A stretch of 64,000 nt of DNA from Haliea sp040221975 (GTDB taxonomy: Bacteria > Pseudomonadota > Gammaproteobacteria > Pseudomonadales > Halieaceae): positions 1-64,000 of the forward strand of contig JAVJWR010000002.1 in the NCBI GenBank assembly GCA_040221975.1, given 5' to 3'. Shown here piece after piece: positions 34,701 to 43,019 of this stretch. Under the pieces are notes generated by a model. That model was not told where the DNA came from. It worked only from the letters and a program-made list of their open reading frames with translations, and ran no database searches. Both the position numbers and the translations under genes were made by a program. The first letter of the stretch is position 1; the number at the start of each line of letters is the position of its first letter.

Positions 34701-35654
34701 TCAGCGGATGGCAACCGGATTGATGATCGCCTGTACCGCGCCGACAAAGCGGGGCTGGCCGAGGACAAACAGGAACTCTGTCGCGGCGTCTGCCGCCAGG
34801 GCCCGGGTGTCCATGTTCTCGAGGATGTACACCCCGTGGCGCGCCAGCAGTTCCTGATGGGCGGGGAACATCTCATCGGGTTGCTCGCCCGGCATGGCAT
34901 CCAGGCCCCAGGTGTCTGCGCCGACCGCCACCACCCCCAGTTCCGCCAGGTAGCGCGCCCCCTCCTGGTTGAGGCCGGGCTCGCCGGCCATGAAACGCGC
35001 GGGATCGGAGTCGGCGATGGCGAGCCAGCCGGTGTGGAAGAGGACCACATCCCCTTGCTCGATGCTGACATTCTGGGCCGCTGCCGCAGCCTTGATCTCC
35101 GCGCTGCCGAAGACGGTACCCGCATCCAGAATCTCCTGCCCCAGATGACTGGCCATGTTGATCAGCACCCCGCGGGTCACGATCGGCGGCAGGGTTTCGA
35201 TACCGAAGCTGGTCAGCCCGGTGACGGTGACAAACTCGCTGGCGTGTTTACCGTTGTAGTAGCGGTGGTTGATGCCCAGGTGGCCGAGACCGTCAATCTG
35301 GCTGCCGATCCCCATCCAGGTCTGCAGCAGGTCATCGTTGGAGGTGAGCTGGTTGGCGGCCATCGGCGCGCCGACGCCATCGTCCAGTTGCAGCACGGTG
35401 AGGGCGTAGCTGCGGGGGCCATAGGCGGGCGAGTCCGGGCCGGTTGCCACGCCCAGGGCATAGGTCTTGCCGGCCTTTACCAGGCGGGCAGCCTGCAGTA
35501 CCTTTTCCGGCGACAGGTAATTGATTGCGCCCAGGGTATCCTCCGCACCATGGCGCGAGGGATACCAGCTGTTGTCTTGTTCGGCGCTGTACCCGTGCAG
35601 GGCGGGCAACAGCAGGAGCAGGAGGGTCAGGCAGGTCATTGGCAGTGAAGTCAT
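34701..35654 (-). CDS. Cyclase family protein (kynurenine formamidase-like), secreted
   Basis: A 317-residue PF04199 protein with an N-terminal signal peptide (LLLLLLPALHGYS). Family signatures: GAINYLSPEKVLQAARLVK, then IGSQIDGLGHLGINHRYYNG, where the usual H-x-G-T-H-x-D metal motif reads G-S-Q-I-D-G-L-G-H, then GVLINMASHLG and DVVLFHTGWL. The Asp and last His of the metal site are kept, the first His residues are not. It is probably a periplasmic hydrolase of an amide or lactone; the substrate is unknown. It lies between the GDPD and yeeN genes on the same strand. Confidence 0.86.
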   Translation of the reverse strand: MTSLPMTCLTLLLLLLPALHGYSAEQDNSWYPSRHGAEDTLGAINYLSPEKVLQAARLVKAGKTYALGVATGPDSPAYGPRSYALTVLQLDDGVGAPMAANQLTSNDDLLQTWMGIGSQIDGLGHLGINHRYYNGKHASEFVTVTGLTSFGIETLPPIVTRGVLINMASHLGQEILDAGTVFGSAEIKAAAAAQNVSIEQGDVVLFHTGWLAIADSDPARFMAGEPGLNQEGARYLAELGVVAVGADTWGLDAMPGEQPDEMFPAHQELLARHGVYILENMDTRALAADAATEFLFVLGQPRFVGAVQAIINPVAIR

Positions 35655-35762
35655 GGCACGGGTTCCGGTGAGCTGTTATTGATTCCCGGCCACTGATCGC
35701 CGGCATGTCCCCCAGCAGCATAGAGCAGATTGGTCGCTGCTGCCGCAGTCCCGCGCTGGCCG

Positions 35763-36479
35763 TCAGTCCGCGGCGTTGTGGTACACGTTCTGCACGTCGT
35801 CCAGGTAGTTGAGCATGTCCAGCAGCCTCTCCATGACCTGGGCATCGTCCTCCTCCAGGGTCACGGAGGTCTGGGGCACAAACTGCACTTCGTCCACCTC
35901 GAATTCGATCTCGCCGAAGGCGTCCAGCAGGGCCTGGCGAGCCTTGAAATGTTCGGTATGCGGGACAAAGGCGCTGATATTGCCGCCCTCGCTTTCGATA
36001 TCGGTCACATCGACGTCCGCTTCCATCAGGGCCTCGAGCGCGGCGTCCTCGTCGTCGCCGGGAAATACCAGGATAGCGCTGTGATCGAACAGGTGGCTGA
36101 CACTGCCGGGCGTGCCCAGCTTGCACTTGGTCTTGGTAAAGCAGTGGCGAACATCGCCGAAGGTGCGGTTGGGGTTGTCTGTCAGGCACTCGACAATGAC
36201 CATGCTGCCGCCTGGGCCGAAGCCTTCGTAGCGGGCCACGGCGAAGTCCTCGCCGCCACCGCCTTTGGCCTTGTCGATCGCCTTCTCGATCACGTGGGCC
36301 GGCACCTGGTCCTTGCGGGCGCGTTCCAGCAGGCTGCGCAAGGCCAGGTTGGCGTCCGGGTCCGTGCCGCCGGCCTTGCCGGTGACATAGATTTCCCGTG
36401 CATATCTGCTGTATACCCTGGCCTTGGCGTCAGAGGTCTTGGCGATCGATTCCTTGCGGTTCTGGTAGGCGCGGCCCAT
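35763..36479 (-). CDS. yeeN: YebC/PmpR-family protein, YeeN type
   Basis: A 238-residue YebC-family protein, the same length as E. coli YeeN. It starts MGRAYQNRKESIAKTSDAKA rather than the MAGHSKW typical of YebC, and has ALRSLLERARKDQVPAHVIEKAIDKAKGG split motifs (VPAHVIEKAIDKAKG, YEGFGPGGSMVIVE). The YebC family covers transcription regulators and, more recently, ribosome-associated factors easing translation of proline stretches; YeeN itself is poorly characterised. The start at ATG 36479 fits that N-terminus. A near-perfect promoter lies just upstream. Confidence 0.92.
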   Translation of the reverse strand: MGRAYQNRKESIAKTSDAKARVYSRYAREIYVTGKAGGTDPDANLALRSLLERARKDQVPAHVIEKAIDKAKGGGGEDFAVARYEGFGPGGSMVIVECLTDNPNRTFGDVRHCFTKTKCKLGTPGSVSHLFDHSAILVFPGDDEDAALEALMEADVDVTDIESEGGNISAFVPHTEHFKARQALLDAFGEIEFEVDEVQFVPQTSVTLEEDDAQVMERLLDMLNYLDDVQNVYHNAAD

Positions 36480-36509
36480 GAGCGTTTTCCGATTGCAATT
36501 CAGCCGTGC

Positions 36510-36540
36510 ATTATAGGTCCCTCCCCCCGGGGGCTGACAA
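36510..36540 (-). promoter_or_regulatory. Candidate sigma-70 promoter of yeeN
   Basis: On the minus strand TTGTCA (36540-36535) and a perfect TATAAT (36515-36510) are separated by 19 bases, longer than the ideal 17. The spacer contains the palindrome CCCCCGGGGG. Transcription would begin about 25-30 bases before the yeeN ATG. Confidence 0.55.
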
Positions 36541-36682
36541 GTCATCGCGCGGTCCGGATGCTTGCGTGAGGTGGTTGCCGCTGCGCCGTCGGATACCGGG
36601 GCCGGGTTATGCTATTGTTTGCCGACGAAGCGCGAGTGGGTAACGGGTTCGCGCGACTGGATGCTTCAACAGGGAGTCAACG

Positions 36683-37465
36683 ATGTCCAGACGAGCAGCA
36701 AACTATGGCCGCGCCCTTGTGGCCGCGGTGGTCACCTTCGGCGCCGCGGTGCTGGCGCCCCTGGTGTCGGCGGAGGAGAGCGTCGCCACCACAGCCTTGA
36801 AGGTGCTGGTGCGCGCTGACGATGCCAAGTTCATCGGCAGCGGTGTTGGCGACATGAACATCGTCGTTCGCAACGCGGCGACAGGAGAGCTGCTGGCCCA
36901 GGGCGCCATTACCGGCCCCACCGGGGACACCGAAGCGCTGATGCAGACGCCCCAGACCCGCGGCCGCTCGGCCACGCTGGGGGATCCCGCCAGTTTTCAG
37001 GCAGAACTCGGCCTGGCGCGACCCACCCGGGTCGAGGTCAGCGTCACCGGTCCCCTGGCGGTTGCCCAGAGCATCCAGTCCACAGCCGTGACCCTGTGGT
37101 TGATCCCCGGCCAGGACCGGGTGCAGCAACCCGTGATCCTGCACCTGCCCGGGCTCATAACCGAACTGCTGAATTACACGCTGGGAGAGGAGCAGCTGGC
37201 CCTGAGCGCCAGTGTCACCATGATCTGCGGCTGTCCCATCACCACAGAGGGCCTGTGGCCAGCTGCCGATTTCCGCGCCAGGGTACAACTTTACCGCGAG
37301 GGCGAGCTGGTCGCGGAGGGACCGCTGGATTTCACCGGTACCGACAACGAGTTCGCCGGGAAACTGGACCTGCCAGGCCCGGGTGATTTCGACATGGTCG
37401 TCCTCGCCCACCAGATCAGCACTGGCAACGCGGGCGTTTACGAGCGCCCACTGCGTATTGAATAG
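36683..37465 (+). CDS. Secreted protein of unknown function
   Basis: A 260-residue protein with a signal peptide (cleavage near PLVSAEE). AGGGAG six bases before ATG 36683 fixes the start. The mature part is rich in beta-prone segments (LKVLVRADDAKFIGSG, MNIVVRNAATGELLAQGAI, VTLWLIPGQ, FDMVVLAHQ) and contains two close cysteines in TMICGCPITTEGLWP. No enzyme motif is visible; an extracellular Ig-like or jelly-roll domain protein is plausible. It precedes chaC by eight bases, so they may be co-transcribed. I do not recognise the family. Confidence 0.8.
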   Translation: MSRRAANYGRALVAAVVTFGAAVLAPLVSAEESVATTALKVLVRADDAKFIGSGVGDMNIVVRNAATGELLAQGAITGPTGDTEALMQTPQTRGRSATLGDPASFQAELGLARPTRVEVSVTGPLAVAQSIQSTAVTLWLIPGQDRVQQPVILHLPGLITELLNYTLGEEQLALSASVTMICGCPITTEGLWPAADFRARVQLYREGELVAEGPLDFTGTDNEFAGKLDLPGPGDFDMVVLAHQISTGNAGVYERPLRIE

Positions 37466-37473
37466 GCGCCGCG

Positions 37474-38025
37474 ATGGCGGGTGAACCTGCTGCGGGCGCT
37501 GGCAGCCATTGGGTGTTCGGCTACGGGTCACTGATCTACAAGGTTGATTTCCCGTTCCTGCAGCGTGAGGTGGCCGAGGTATCCGGGTGGGAGCGCCGCT
37601 TCTGGCAGGGTTCCCACGATCACCGGGGCACAGTGGCAGCTCCCGGGCGCGTGGTGACCCTGGTGCCTTCCCCAGGCGCGGTGTGCAAGGGCATGGCCTA
37701 CCTGATTGACGAATCGGTATTCGGGCATCTGGATCATCGGGAAAAAAACGGCTATCACCGCCACGAGGTGGATATTTCCCTTTCCGGGCGGGGCAACAGC
37801 GTGGCGGGCGTGCTATACGTAGCGGATGAGGGTAATCACGCTTTCCTGGGGCCGGCGCCCGCTGCCGAGATTGCGGCACACATTGCGGCCGCCTCCGGGC
37901 CCAGCGGCAGCAACAGGGACTACCTTCTGCAATTGGCCCAGGCCCTGCGGGATCTTGATGCCGCCGATCCGCACGTGCACGAGTTGGCACAGCTGGTGCG
38001 GCAGATCACGGCCCCGGGCTCTTGA
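37474..38025 (+). CDS. chaC: Gamma-glutamylcyclotransferase (ChaC)
   Basis: A 183-residue ChaC protein: the substrate-binding loop WVFGYGSLIY near residues 12-21, RRFWQGSHDHRGT, and the catalytic-region HREKNGYHRHEV. ChaC enzymes cleave glutathione to 5-oxoproline and Cys-Gly. The ATG lies eight bases after the secreted protein gene. The next gene encodes a YghU glutathione transferase, so two glutathione-linked activities are adjacent. Standard length; no anomalies seen. Confidence 0.93.
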   Translation: MAGEPAAGAGSHWVFGYGSLIYKVDFPFLQREVAEVSGWERRFWQGSHDHRGTVAAPGRVVTLVPSPGAVCKGMAYLIDESVFGHLDHREKNGYHRHEVDISLSGRGNSVAGVLYVADEGNHAFLGPAPAAEIAAHIAAASGPSGSNRDYLLQLAQALRDLDAADPHVHELAQLVRQITAPGS

Positions 38026-38082
38026 CTACAATCTGCCCGATCACCGGCAACGGCCAGGAGCAGACACGGAGAACAGCACTTT

Positions 38083-38928
38083 ATGGAAGACAACAACAGC
38101 TATGTACCACCGCGGGTCTGGTCACCGGACACCGCAACCGGCGGCCGCTTCGCCAGCATCAATCGGCCGGTGGCGGGGCCGACCCATGACAGGGTGCTGC
38201 CGACAGGCAAGCACCCTCTGCAGTTGTATTCACTGGCGACACCCAATGGCGTCAAGGTCACGGTGCTGCTGGAGGAGCTGCTGGCGCTCGGCAGGAGCGA
38301 TGCGGAATACGATGCCTGGCCGATCAATATTCTCGAGGGCGAACAGTTCGGTTCCGGGTTCGTCGCCATCAACCCCAACTCCAAGATCCCGGCCCTGCTC
38401 GATCACAGCACCTCGCCGCCGACGCGGCTGTTCGAGTCCGGTGCGATCCTGGTGTACTTGGCGGAGAAATTCGCAGCCTTCCTGCCCACGGCCGCGTCCG
38501 CGCGCGCCGAGTGCCTGTCCTGGCTGTTCTGGCAGATGGGCAGCGCCCCCTACCTGGGTGGAGGCTTTGGCCACTTTTACGCTTACGCCCCGGAAAAGTG
38601 GGAGTATCCGATCAACCGCTTCACCATGGAGGTCAAGCGCCAGCTCGATGTGCTGGATCGCAACCTGGCGGACCGGCGCTACCTCTGTGGCGATGACTAC
38701 ACCATCGCCGACATGGCGGTCTGGCCCTGGTACGGTGGCCTGGTACTGGAGACGCTGTACGACGCCCAGGAGTTCCTGGACGTGGGCTCCTATGCGCACC
38801 TCAATCGCTGGGCACGGGACATCCAGGCGCGGCCCGCGGTGCAGCGCGGGCGCCGGGTCAACCGCATCTGGGGGCCGGAAGAGGAACAGTTGCCGGAACG
38901 GCACGCGGCCAGCGACTTCGGAGGGTAG
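38083..38928 (+). CDS. yghU: Glutathione S-transferase/disulfide-bond oxidoreductase YghU
   Basis: A 281-residue protein that follows E. coli YghU nearly segment by segment: INRPVAGPTHDRVLPTGKHPLQLYSL, then TPNGVKVTVLLEELL, NPNSKIPALLDH, GGGFGHFYAYAPEKWEYPINRF in pieces, and NRIWGPEEEQLPERHAASDF at the end. YghU binds two glutathiones and reduces disulfides. The Thr/Asn of TPNG, which contacts the glutathione thiol, is kept. It lies 57 bases after chaC and five bases before the DUF2058 gene. Confidence 0.95.
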   Translation: MEDNNSYVPPRVWSPDTATGGRFASINRPVAGPTHDRVLPTGKHPLQLYSLATPNGVKVTVLLEELLALGRSDAEYDAWPINILEGEQFGSGFVAINPNSKIPALLDHSTSPPTRLFESGAILVYLAEKFAAFLPTAASARAECLSWLFWQMGSAPYLGGGFGHFYAYAPEKWEYPINRFTMEVKRQLDVLDRNLADRRYLCGDDYTIADMAVWPWYGGLVLETLYDAQEFLDVGSYAHLNRWARDIQARPAVQRGRRVNRIWGPEEEQLPERHAASDFGG

Positions 38929-38933
38929 CAAGT

Positions 38934-39482
38934 ATGGCAGGCTCACTTCAGGATCAATTGCTCAAGGCCGGTCTGGCGGATACCGACAAGGCCAAAAAAC
39001 TGGCGAAGGAAAAGCGCAAGCAGGCCAATGTTGCCCGACGCTCCGGTGAGGAGCTCGGGGTCGAGACCAAAGAGGCAGCCCGCGAGGCGCTGGCCTTAAA
39101 GGCCCGGCGCGACCGCGAGTTGAACGAGGCCCGCAACGCCGAGGCCCTGCGCAAGGCGATCAACGCCCAGATCAAGCAGCTCATCGAAGGCCACAAGTTG
39201 CCGCGTGGACGCGGCGACATCGGGTTCAATTTTACCGATGGCAAAAAGGTCAAGAAGCTCTACGTCACAGCCATGGAGCAAAAGCAGCTCGCGGCCGGCA
39301 ACCTGGCCATTGGCAAGCAGGGGGACCAGTATGAGCTGCTGCCCTGGCCCATTGCGGCGAAGATCGCGGAGCGCGACAGCAGCCGAGTGATTGTCTGCAG
39401 TGAGGCGGGGGCCCAGGAACTGACGGCAGAAGAGCAGGAGTGGTACAAGGATTACGAAGTGCCCGATGATCTGATGTGGTGA
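38934..39482 (+). CDS. DUF2058 family protein (YaiL-like)
   Basis: A 182-residue DUF2058 protein: the highly charged N-terminal coiled region (SLQDQLLKAGLADTDKAKK, then KAKKLAKEKRKQANVARR), a middle helix region RDRELNEARNAEALRKAI and the C-terminal domain FNFTDGKKVKKLYV and YELLPWPIAAKIAERD. E. coli YaiL is listed as nucleoprotein- or polynucleotide-associated, but its role is not known. The start ATG follows the YghU stop by five bases, so translation may be linked. It is a typical gammaproteobacterial core gene. Confidence 0.9.
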   Translation: MAGSLQDQLLKAGLADTDKAKKLAKEKRKQANVARRSGEELGVETKEAAREALALKARRDRELNEARNAEALRKAINAQIKQLIEGHKLPRGRGDIGFNFTDGKKVKKLYVTAMEQKQLAAGNLAIGKQGDQYELLPWPIAAKIAERDSSRVIVCSEAGAQELTAEEQEWYKDYEVPDDLMW

Positions 39483-39652
39483 GCTACGTTACTGTGCCCA
39501 GCTGCCGTATGGCCGCCGTGCATGACCGGACATTTGCCTGGACCCGGTGCGGGTCTGGAATCGCGAAGATCAGGCATCAGATCTGTAAATTTTGGTACAA
39601 GCTATGTAGGCTTGCAGAGATCCAGACCGAACAAGCGGAAGGAGCAAGAACG

Positions 39653-39928
39653 ATGAAAGCACTATTGGCCTGCCTGATCATCGCGTTGCAGTCGTTGTCC
39701 GCGCTAGCAGACGCGGACTCTCATGGGTCTGGCAATGCCGATCTGCAGGTGCAACTCATGCCCGGCGACGATGTCGCGGTAGCCACCTCCTTCGTCGACA
39801 ACCGCACGCGCGCCCCGGATGGCGCGACATCAACGGTGCGGGCATTCGAGACCGATGTCTGGCAGAAGATCAATGGCGAATGGAAGATCATCAGCCTGCA
39901 CTACAGTGTCATCCCGCCGCCAGAGTGA
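39653..39928 (+). CDS. Small secreted protein resembling the C-terminal half of a SnoaL/DUF4440 domain
   Basis: A 91-residue product. AAGGAG at 39639-39644 selects ATG 39653, which begins a signal peptide (MKALLACLIIALQSLSALADA). Only about 70 residues follow, and they resemble the second half of a SnoaL/DUF4440 cone-fold domain (AFETDVWQKINGEWKIISLHYS). The first half of that fold, which forms part of the ligand pocket, is missing, so this may be a shortened family member that dimerises, or a deletion remnant that has kept its export signal. It lies convergent to the esterase gene. Confidence 0.72.
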   Translation: MKALLACLIIALQSLSALADADSHGSGNADLQVQLMPGDDVAVATSFVDNRTRAPDGATSTVRAFETDVWQKINGEWKIISLHYSVIPPPE

Positions 39929-39982
39929 TTAATCCGGAAGGGCCGGCCCGAGCACGAGGACCGGATGTCATGGAAAGGTCGC

Positions 39983-40642
39983 TTAATCCAGCTGCAGCCA
40001 ATCCCTGAGGCTGCGGCCGATATCCTGGATTTCCTCCATGCACACTTCGTGTTGCATGGGGTAGCTGCGGTACCTCGGTGCAAAGCCCATCCCCTGCAAT
40101 ATCTGGCTCGCGGTATGGCCCATTGATTCAGGCACCATGGGATCCCGGGTGCCATGGAAAATATGAATCGGCAGGGCCCTGTTTGCTTCCGAGAGACTCA
40201 CTTCCCTGGCTGTCGCGAAGTAAGTGGACAGCGCCAGCAATCCGGCCAGGGTCTTTGGATAGGACAGTGCCGTATGGTAGGCGACTGCGCCTCCCTGGCT
40301 GAACCCGGCGATCACAATCCGCTCACTGGGAATACCCGCATCCAGTTCACGCTGGATCAATTCCCGGACGGCGGCAGAAGACGATTCTATCTGCTCCAGA
40401 TCAATCTCGCGCTCTATCGACATGGCGAGAATGTCGTACCAGGCCGGCATCACCATGCCACCATTGATTGTCACGGGTATTTCCGGGGCGTGGGGAAATA
40501 CGAAACGCACACCGTGTTTTTCCGGCAGGCCCAGATGAGGTACCACCGGGACGAAATCGTGGCCGCTGGCGCCCAACCCGTGCAGCCAGATTACAGCGGC
40601 ATCTGCCGTGCCGCCGGGTTCCAAAACTTCACAATTCAGCAA
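39983..40642 (-). CDS. Carboxylesterase/phospholipase (EstB/YpfH-like)
   Basis: A 219-residue alpha/beta hydrolase of PF02230. The nucleophile elbow GFSQGG carries Ser115; Asp167 (HGTRDPMVP) and His198 (PMQHEV) complete the triad. WLHGLGASGHDFVPVVPHL supplies the oxyanion hole. No signal peptide, so cytoplasmic; such enzymes hydrolyse short-chain esters and lysophospholipids or acyl-protein thioesters. A 400-base gap separates its start from the next operon. Confidence 0.93.
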   Translation of the reverse strand: MLNCEVLEPGGTADAAVIWLHGLGASGHDFVPVVPHLGLPEKHGVRFVFPHAPEIPVTINGGMVMPAWYDILAMSIEREIDLEQIESSSAAVRELIQRELDAGIPSERIVIAGFSQGGAVAYHTALSYPKTLAGLLALSTYFATAREVSLSEANRALPIHIFHGTRDPMVPESMGHTASQILQGMGFAPRYRSYPMQHEVCMEEIQDIGRSLRDWLQLD

Positions 40643-41042
40643 GATCCAACTCCCCCGTATTCAAATATGTCGCAAAGGATATCATGGGAGCTGGAGGCGA
40701 GAAGGACTTGAATTCAGCCCCCCGCCGGCGTGGTAAGTTTCCAAGCGAATAAACGGGTTAGCGATAACGCCAGTGTCAGGCGTCGGTGTTGTCAGGCGCG
40801 CCCCTTGCTTTTACATTTCCCCGTATACCTTTAGCGCTCACCTGAGTACCTTCCGGATGAGACTCTCCATGGACCAGGGTAAACCCAGCTGTCAAAGCCT
40901 GAACAGTGGCGAGCCGGCAAATGCACATTCTGGCGTAAGTGGGCTAAACTGTGGTTGTGATTGGCAGACCGGTGCGATTTGGAAAACGGATCGACTATTG
41001 CCACATTCTCTGCCCATGTACCCACTCTGATAGAGTCAGGCA
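40643..41042. other. 400-base intergenic region, promoter side of two divergent units
   Basis: I see no gene here. It should hold promoters for the esterase gene (minus) and the two-component operon (plus). TGTCAGGCG is repeated at 40774 and 40790 with a 16-base period, a possible regulator site. A stretch near 40690-40715 looks faintly like the 3' end of a tRNA. Confidence 0.6.
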
Positions 41043-41729
41043 TTGAACTCATTATCGATCCTGCTGGTAGAGGACACCCTCGCCATCGCCCGCCAGGTGA
41101 CTGATTTCCTGGAGGGGCATGGCTGGCAGGTGGACCTTGCCCAGACTGGCACCCAGGCTGTAGCGCTCGCAGTGGAGAATCTCTATCACGTTGTACTTCT
41201 CGATCTTAATCTGCCCGATATGGACGGAGTGGATGTTTGTGCGCGTATTAAGGAATCCGCCGAGATAAATGTTCCGGTGCTGATGCTTACGGCACGCGAC
41301 AGTTTCGAGGACAAGGCCACCGGCTTCGGTGTAGGTGCTGATGACTATGTGACCAAACCCTTTGATTTGCGGGAGCTTGCCCTGCGCTGCCAGGCCCTCG
41401 CCAGGCGTAACGCCCTGAATCACAGCAAGGTGCTGGAGCTTGGAGAGCTGCGCATCAACCTTTCGCAGAAAGCCGTATGGCGGCAGGAACAGCGACTGGC
41501 GCTCACCTCAATCAGCTTCAAAATTCTGGTGCAACTGGCGCAGGCCTATCCGAACCCTGTATCCCGCTCGGTGCTTATGCACCAGATTTGGGGGGATGCG
41601 CCACCGGACAGCGATGCACTCAAATCCCACATCTACAGCCTGCGCAATACCCTGGACAAGCCCTTCGAATCCAGCATCCTGATGACCATTACCAATGTGG
41701 GTTACAAGCTGGATATTCCCGGTGCCTGA
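41043..41729 (+). CDS. OmpR-family response regulator
   Basis: A 228-residue response regulator: acidic pocket VEDT (Glu10-Asp11), phosphoacceptor Asp54 in LLDLNLPDMDG, the switch Thr in MLTARDS and Lys in YVTKPFD. The C-terminal winged helix (about 130-228) ends ITNVGYKLDIPGA. The start is TTG 41043, because no in-frame ATG or GTG upstream is free of stops. It overlaps the kinase gene by eight bases and presumably regulates this operon and others. Confidence 0.93.
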   Translation: MNSLSILLVEDTLAIARQVTDFLEGHGWQVDLAQTGTQAVALAVENLYHVVLLDLNLPDMDGVDVCARIKESAEINVPVLMLTARDSFEDKATGFGVGADDYVTKPFDLRELALRCQALARRNALNHSKVLELGELRINLSQKAVWRQEQRLALTSISFKILVQLAQAYPNPVSRSVLMHQIWGDAPPDSDALKSHIYSLRNTLDKPFESSILMTITNVGYKLDIPGA

Positions 41730-42966
41730 AAGGAACAGTATCGAGCGGCAGGTCACGAGAACCTTCGTTGGCTTGACCCTGTTGCTCACCACAGTCTACG
41801 TGGGCATGGTAGTTCTCTTCGCCTATATCACCGAAGATGCGCTTGTCGAGAAGCTACTGGCCCGGGAGATCAGCTACCTGCAGGATACCTATGCCGGCAC
41901 TGGCCAATGGCCCTCTCCCAGGCTTGACTACATGATGCTGTATGCCAGTGCTGAGCAGGCTCCGGTGCCTGTGCGCCGAAAGCTGCAGGCAAGCCCGGAC
42001 AGCGGCGAGATATTCACTGCCGACGAGAGACACTATCATGTGCGCAACTTCTACCTGGATGAAGATCTTCAGGCGCTGCTGGTTGCGGAGGTGTCGTCCC
42101 TGCTGGTAGTGACCAATCTCTCCGGCAGCCTGTTGAAAATTCTGGCTGGCCTGGTGGTGATTACCCTCGCCGTGTCACTCTGGCTTGCCTACAGGGTGGC
42201 GCGACGGACGACGCGCCCGATTATCCAGCTGAGCGATGAAGTAAAGCAGATGCATCAGCAGGGCAAGGCGCTGGACCTCAGTGCAGCCGGCAGAAACGAT
42301 GAGATTGGCTACCTGGCGGAGACCATTCAAAGCAACTTCAACCAGATACATGACGCACTCGAAAGAGAGGGTCACTTTACCCGAGATGTCAGCCACGAGT
42401 TGCGCACACCGCTCACGGTGATGAAAAATACCCTTACCCTCTTGGAAACCCGGCCGCCGCAGCCCCGGGATATTGAGCAACTGAAGCTGGCAGCGCAACA
42501 TGTGCAGAGGACCGTCGCCATCCTGCTCGCCTTGGCTCGGCAGGACTCGGTACAGGCGCAGTCACTCAGGTTACGCCCCATTGTGGAAGAAGCGATACTG
42601 GGCTTGCATGGGGCACTCGAGCGCTCCAATTTTTCGGTGGAAGTGGCAATAGCAGATGATTGCGAGCTGATCGGCAATCGTCAGTTGATCACGCTGCTGG
42701 TCGGTAATCTGGTTGAGAATGCAATGCGCTATGCCGCTGAGCCTTCACTGAACATCTCACTGCACGAGGACAGCCTGGTGTTCAGCAACGCGGTCTTTGC
42801 GCCCGTGATCGATGACCCGGTCAAACCCGGCAGAAAACAGGCAGACAGCCCCGGCCTTGGACAAGGACTATTTCTGGTTGAGCGCATTGCTGCAAGGCTG
42901 AACTGGCTACTGTCAACCCGCTCTCAGGCGGGGATATTTAGCATTATCCTGAAAATTTCACCTTGA
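41722..42966 (+). CDS. Sensor histidine kinase with atypical ATPase domain
   Basis: A 414-residue membrane kinase starting at GTG 41722 inside the regulator gene. Two helices (about 14-36 and 136-156) enclose a periplasmic sensor of about 95 residues; a HAMP-like linker and the H-box FTRDVSHELRTPLTVMKNTL follow. In the ATPase domain the N-box is LVGNLVENAMRYA and the G2 box GLGQGLFLVER, but no D-x-G-x-G (G1) box lies between them; the strand reads LVFSNAVFAPVIDD. A subset of kinases lacks G1, so activity is possible but uncertain. Sensor ligand unknown. Confidence 0.9.
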   Translation: MPERNSIERQVTRTFVGLTLLLTTVYVGMVVLFAYITEDALVEKLLAREISYLQDTYAGTGQWPSPRLDYMMLYASAEQAPVPVRRKLQASPDSGEIFTADERHYHVRNFYLDEDLQALLVAEVSSLLVVTNLSGSLLKILAGLVVITLAVSLWLAYRVARRTTRPIIQLSDEVKQMHQQGKALDLSAAGRNDEIGYLAETIQSNFNQIHDALEREGHFTRDVSHELRTPLTVMKNTLTLLETRPPQPRDIEQLKLAAQHVQRTVAILLALARQDSVQAQSLRLRPIVEEAILGLHGALERSNFSVEVAIADDCELIGNRQLITLLVGNLVENAMRYAAEPSLNISLHEDSLVFSNAVFAPVIDDPVKPGRKQADSPGLGQGLFLVERIAARLNWLLSTRSQAGIFSIILKISP

Positions 42967-43019
42967 TTTGACCTCCTGTCACTTAGCCTGTGGTCACGGC
43001 ATAGGCAAGGCGAAATCAC

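Noticed and set aside
39541..39555. GACCCG-GTG-CGGGTC hairpin after the DUF2058 gene
   Set aside because: Short stem with a three-base loop and no T tract; not enough for a terminator.
40690..40715. tRNA-like 3' fragment (GGAGGCGAGAAGGACTTGAATTC)
   Set aside because: It resembles the T arm and acceptor side of a tRNA on the minus strand, but the T stem does not pair and no integrase or element lies nearby.
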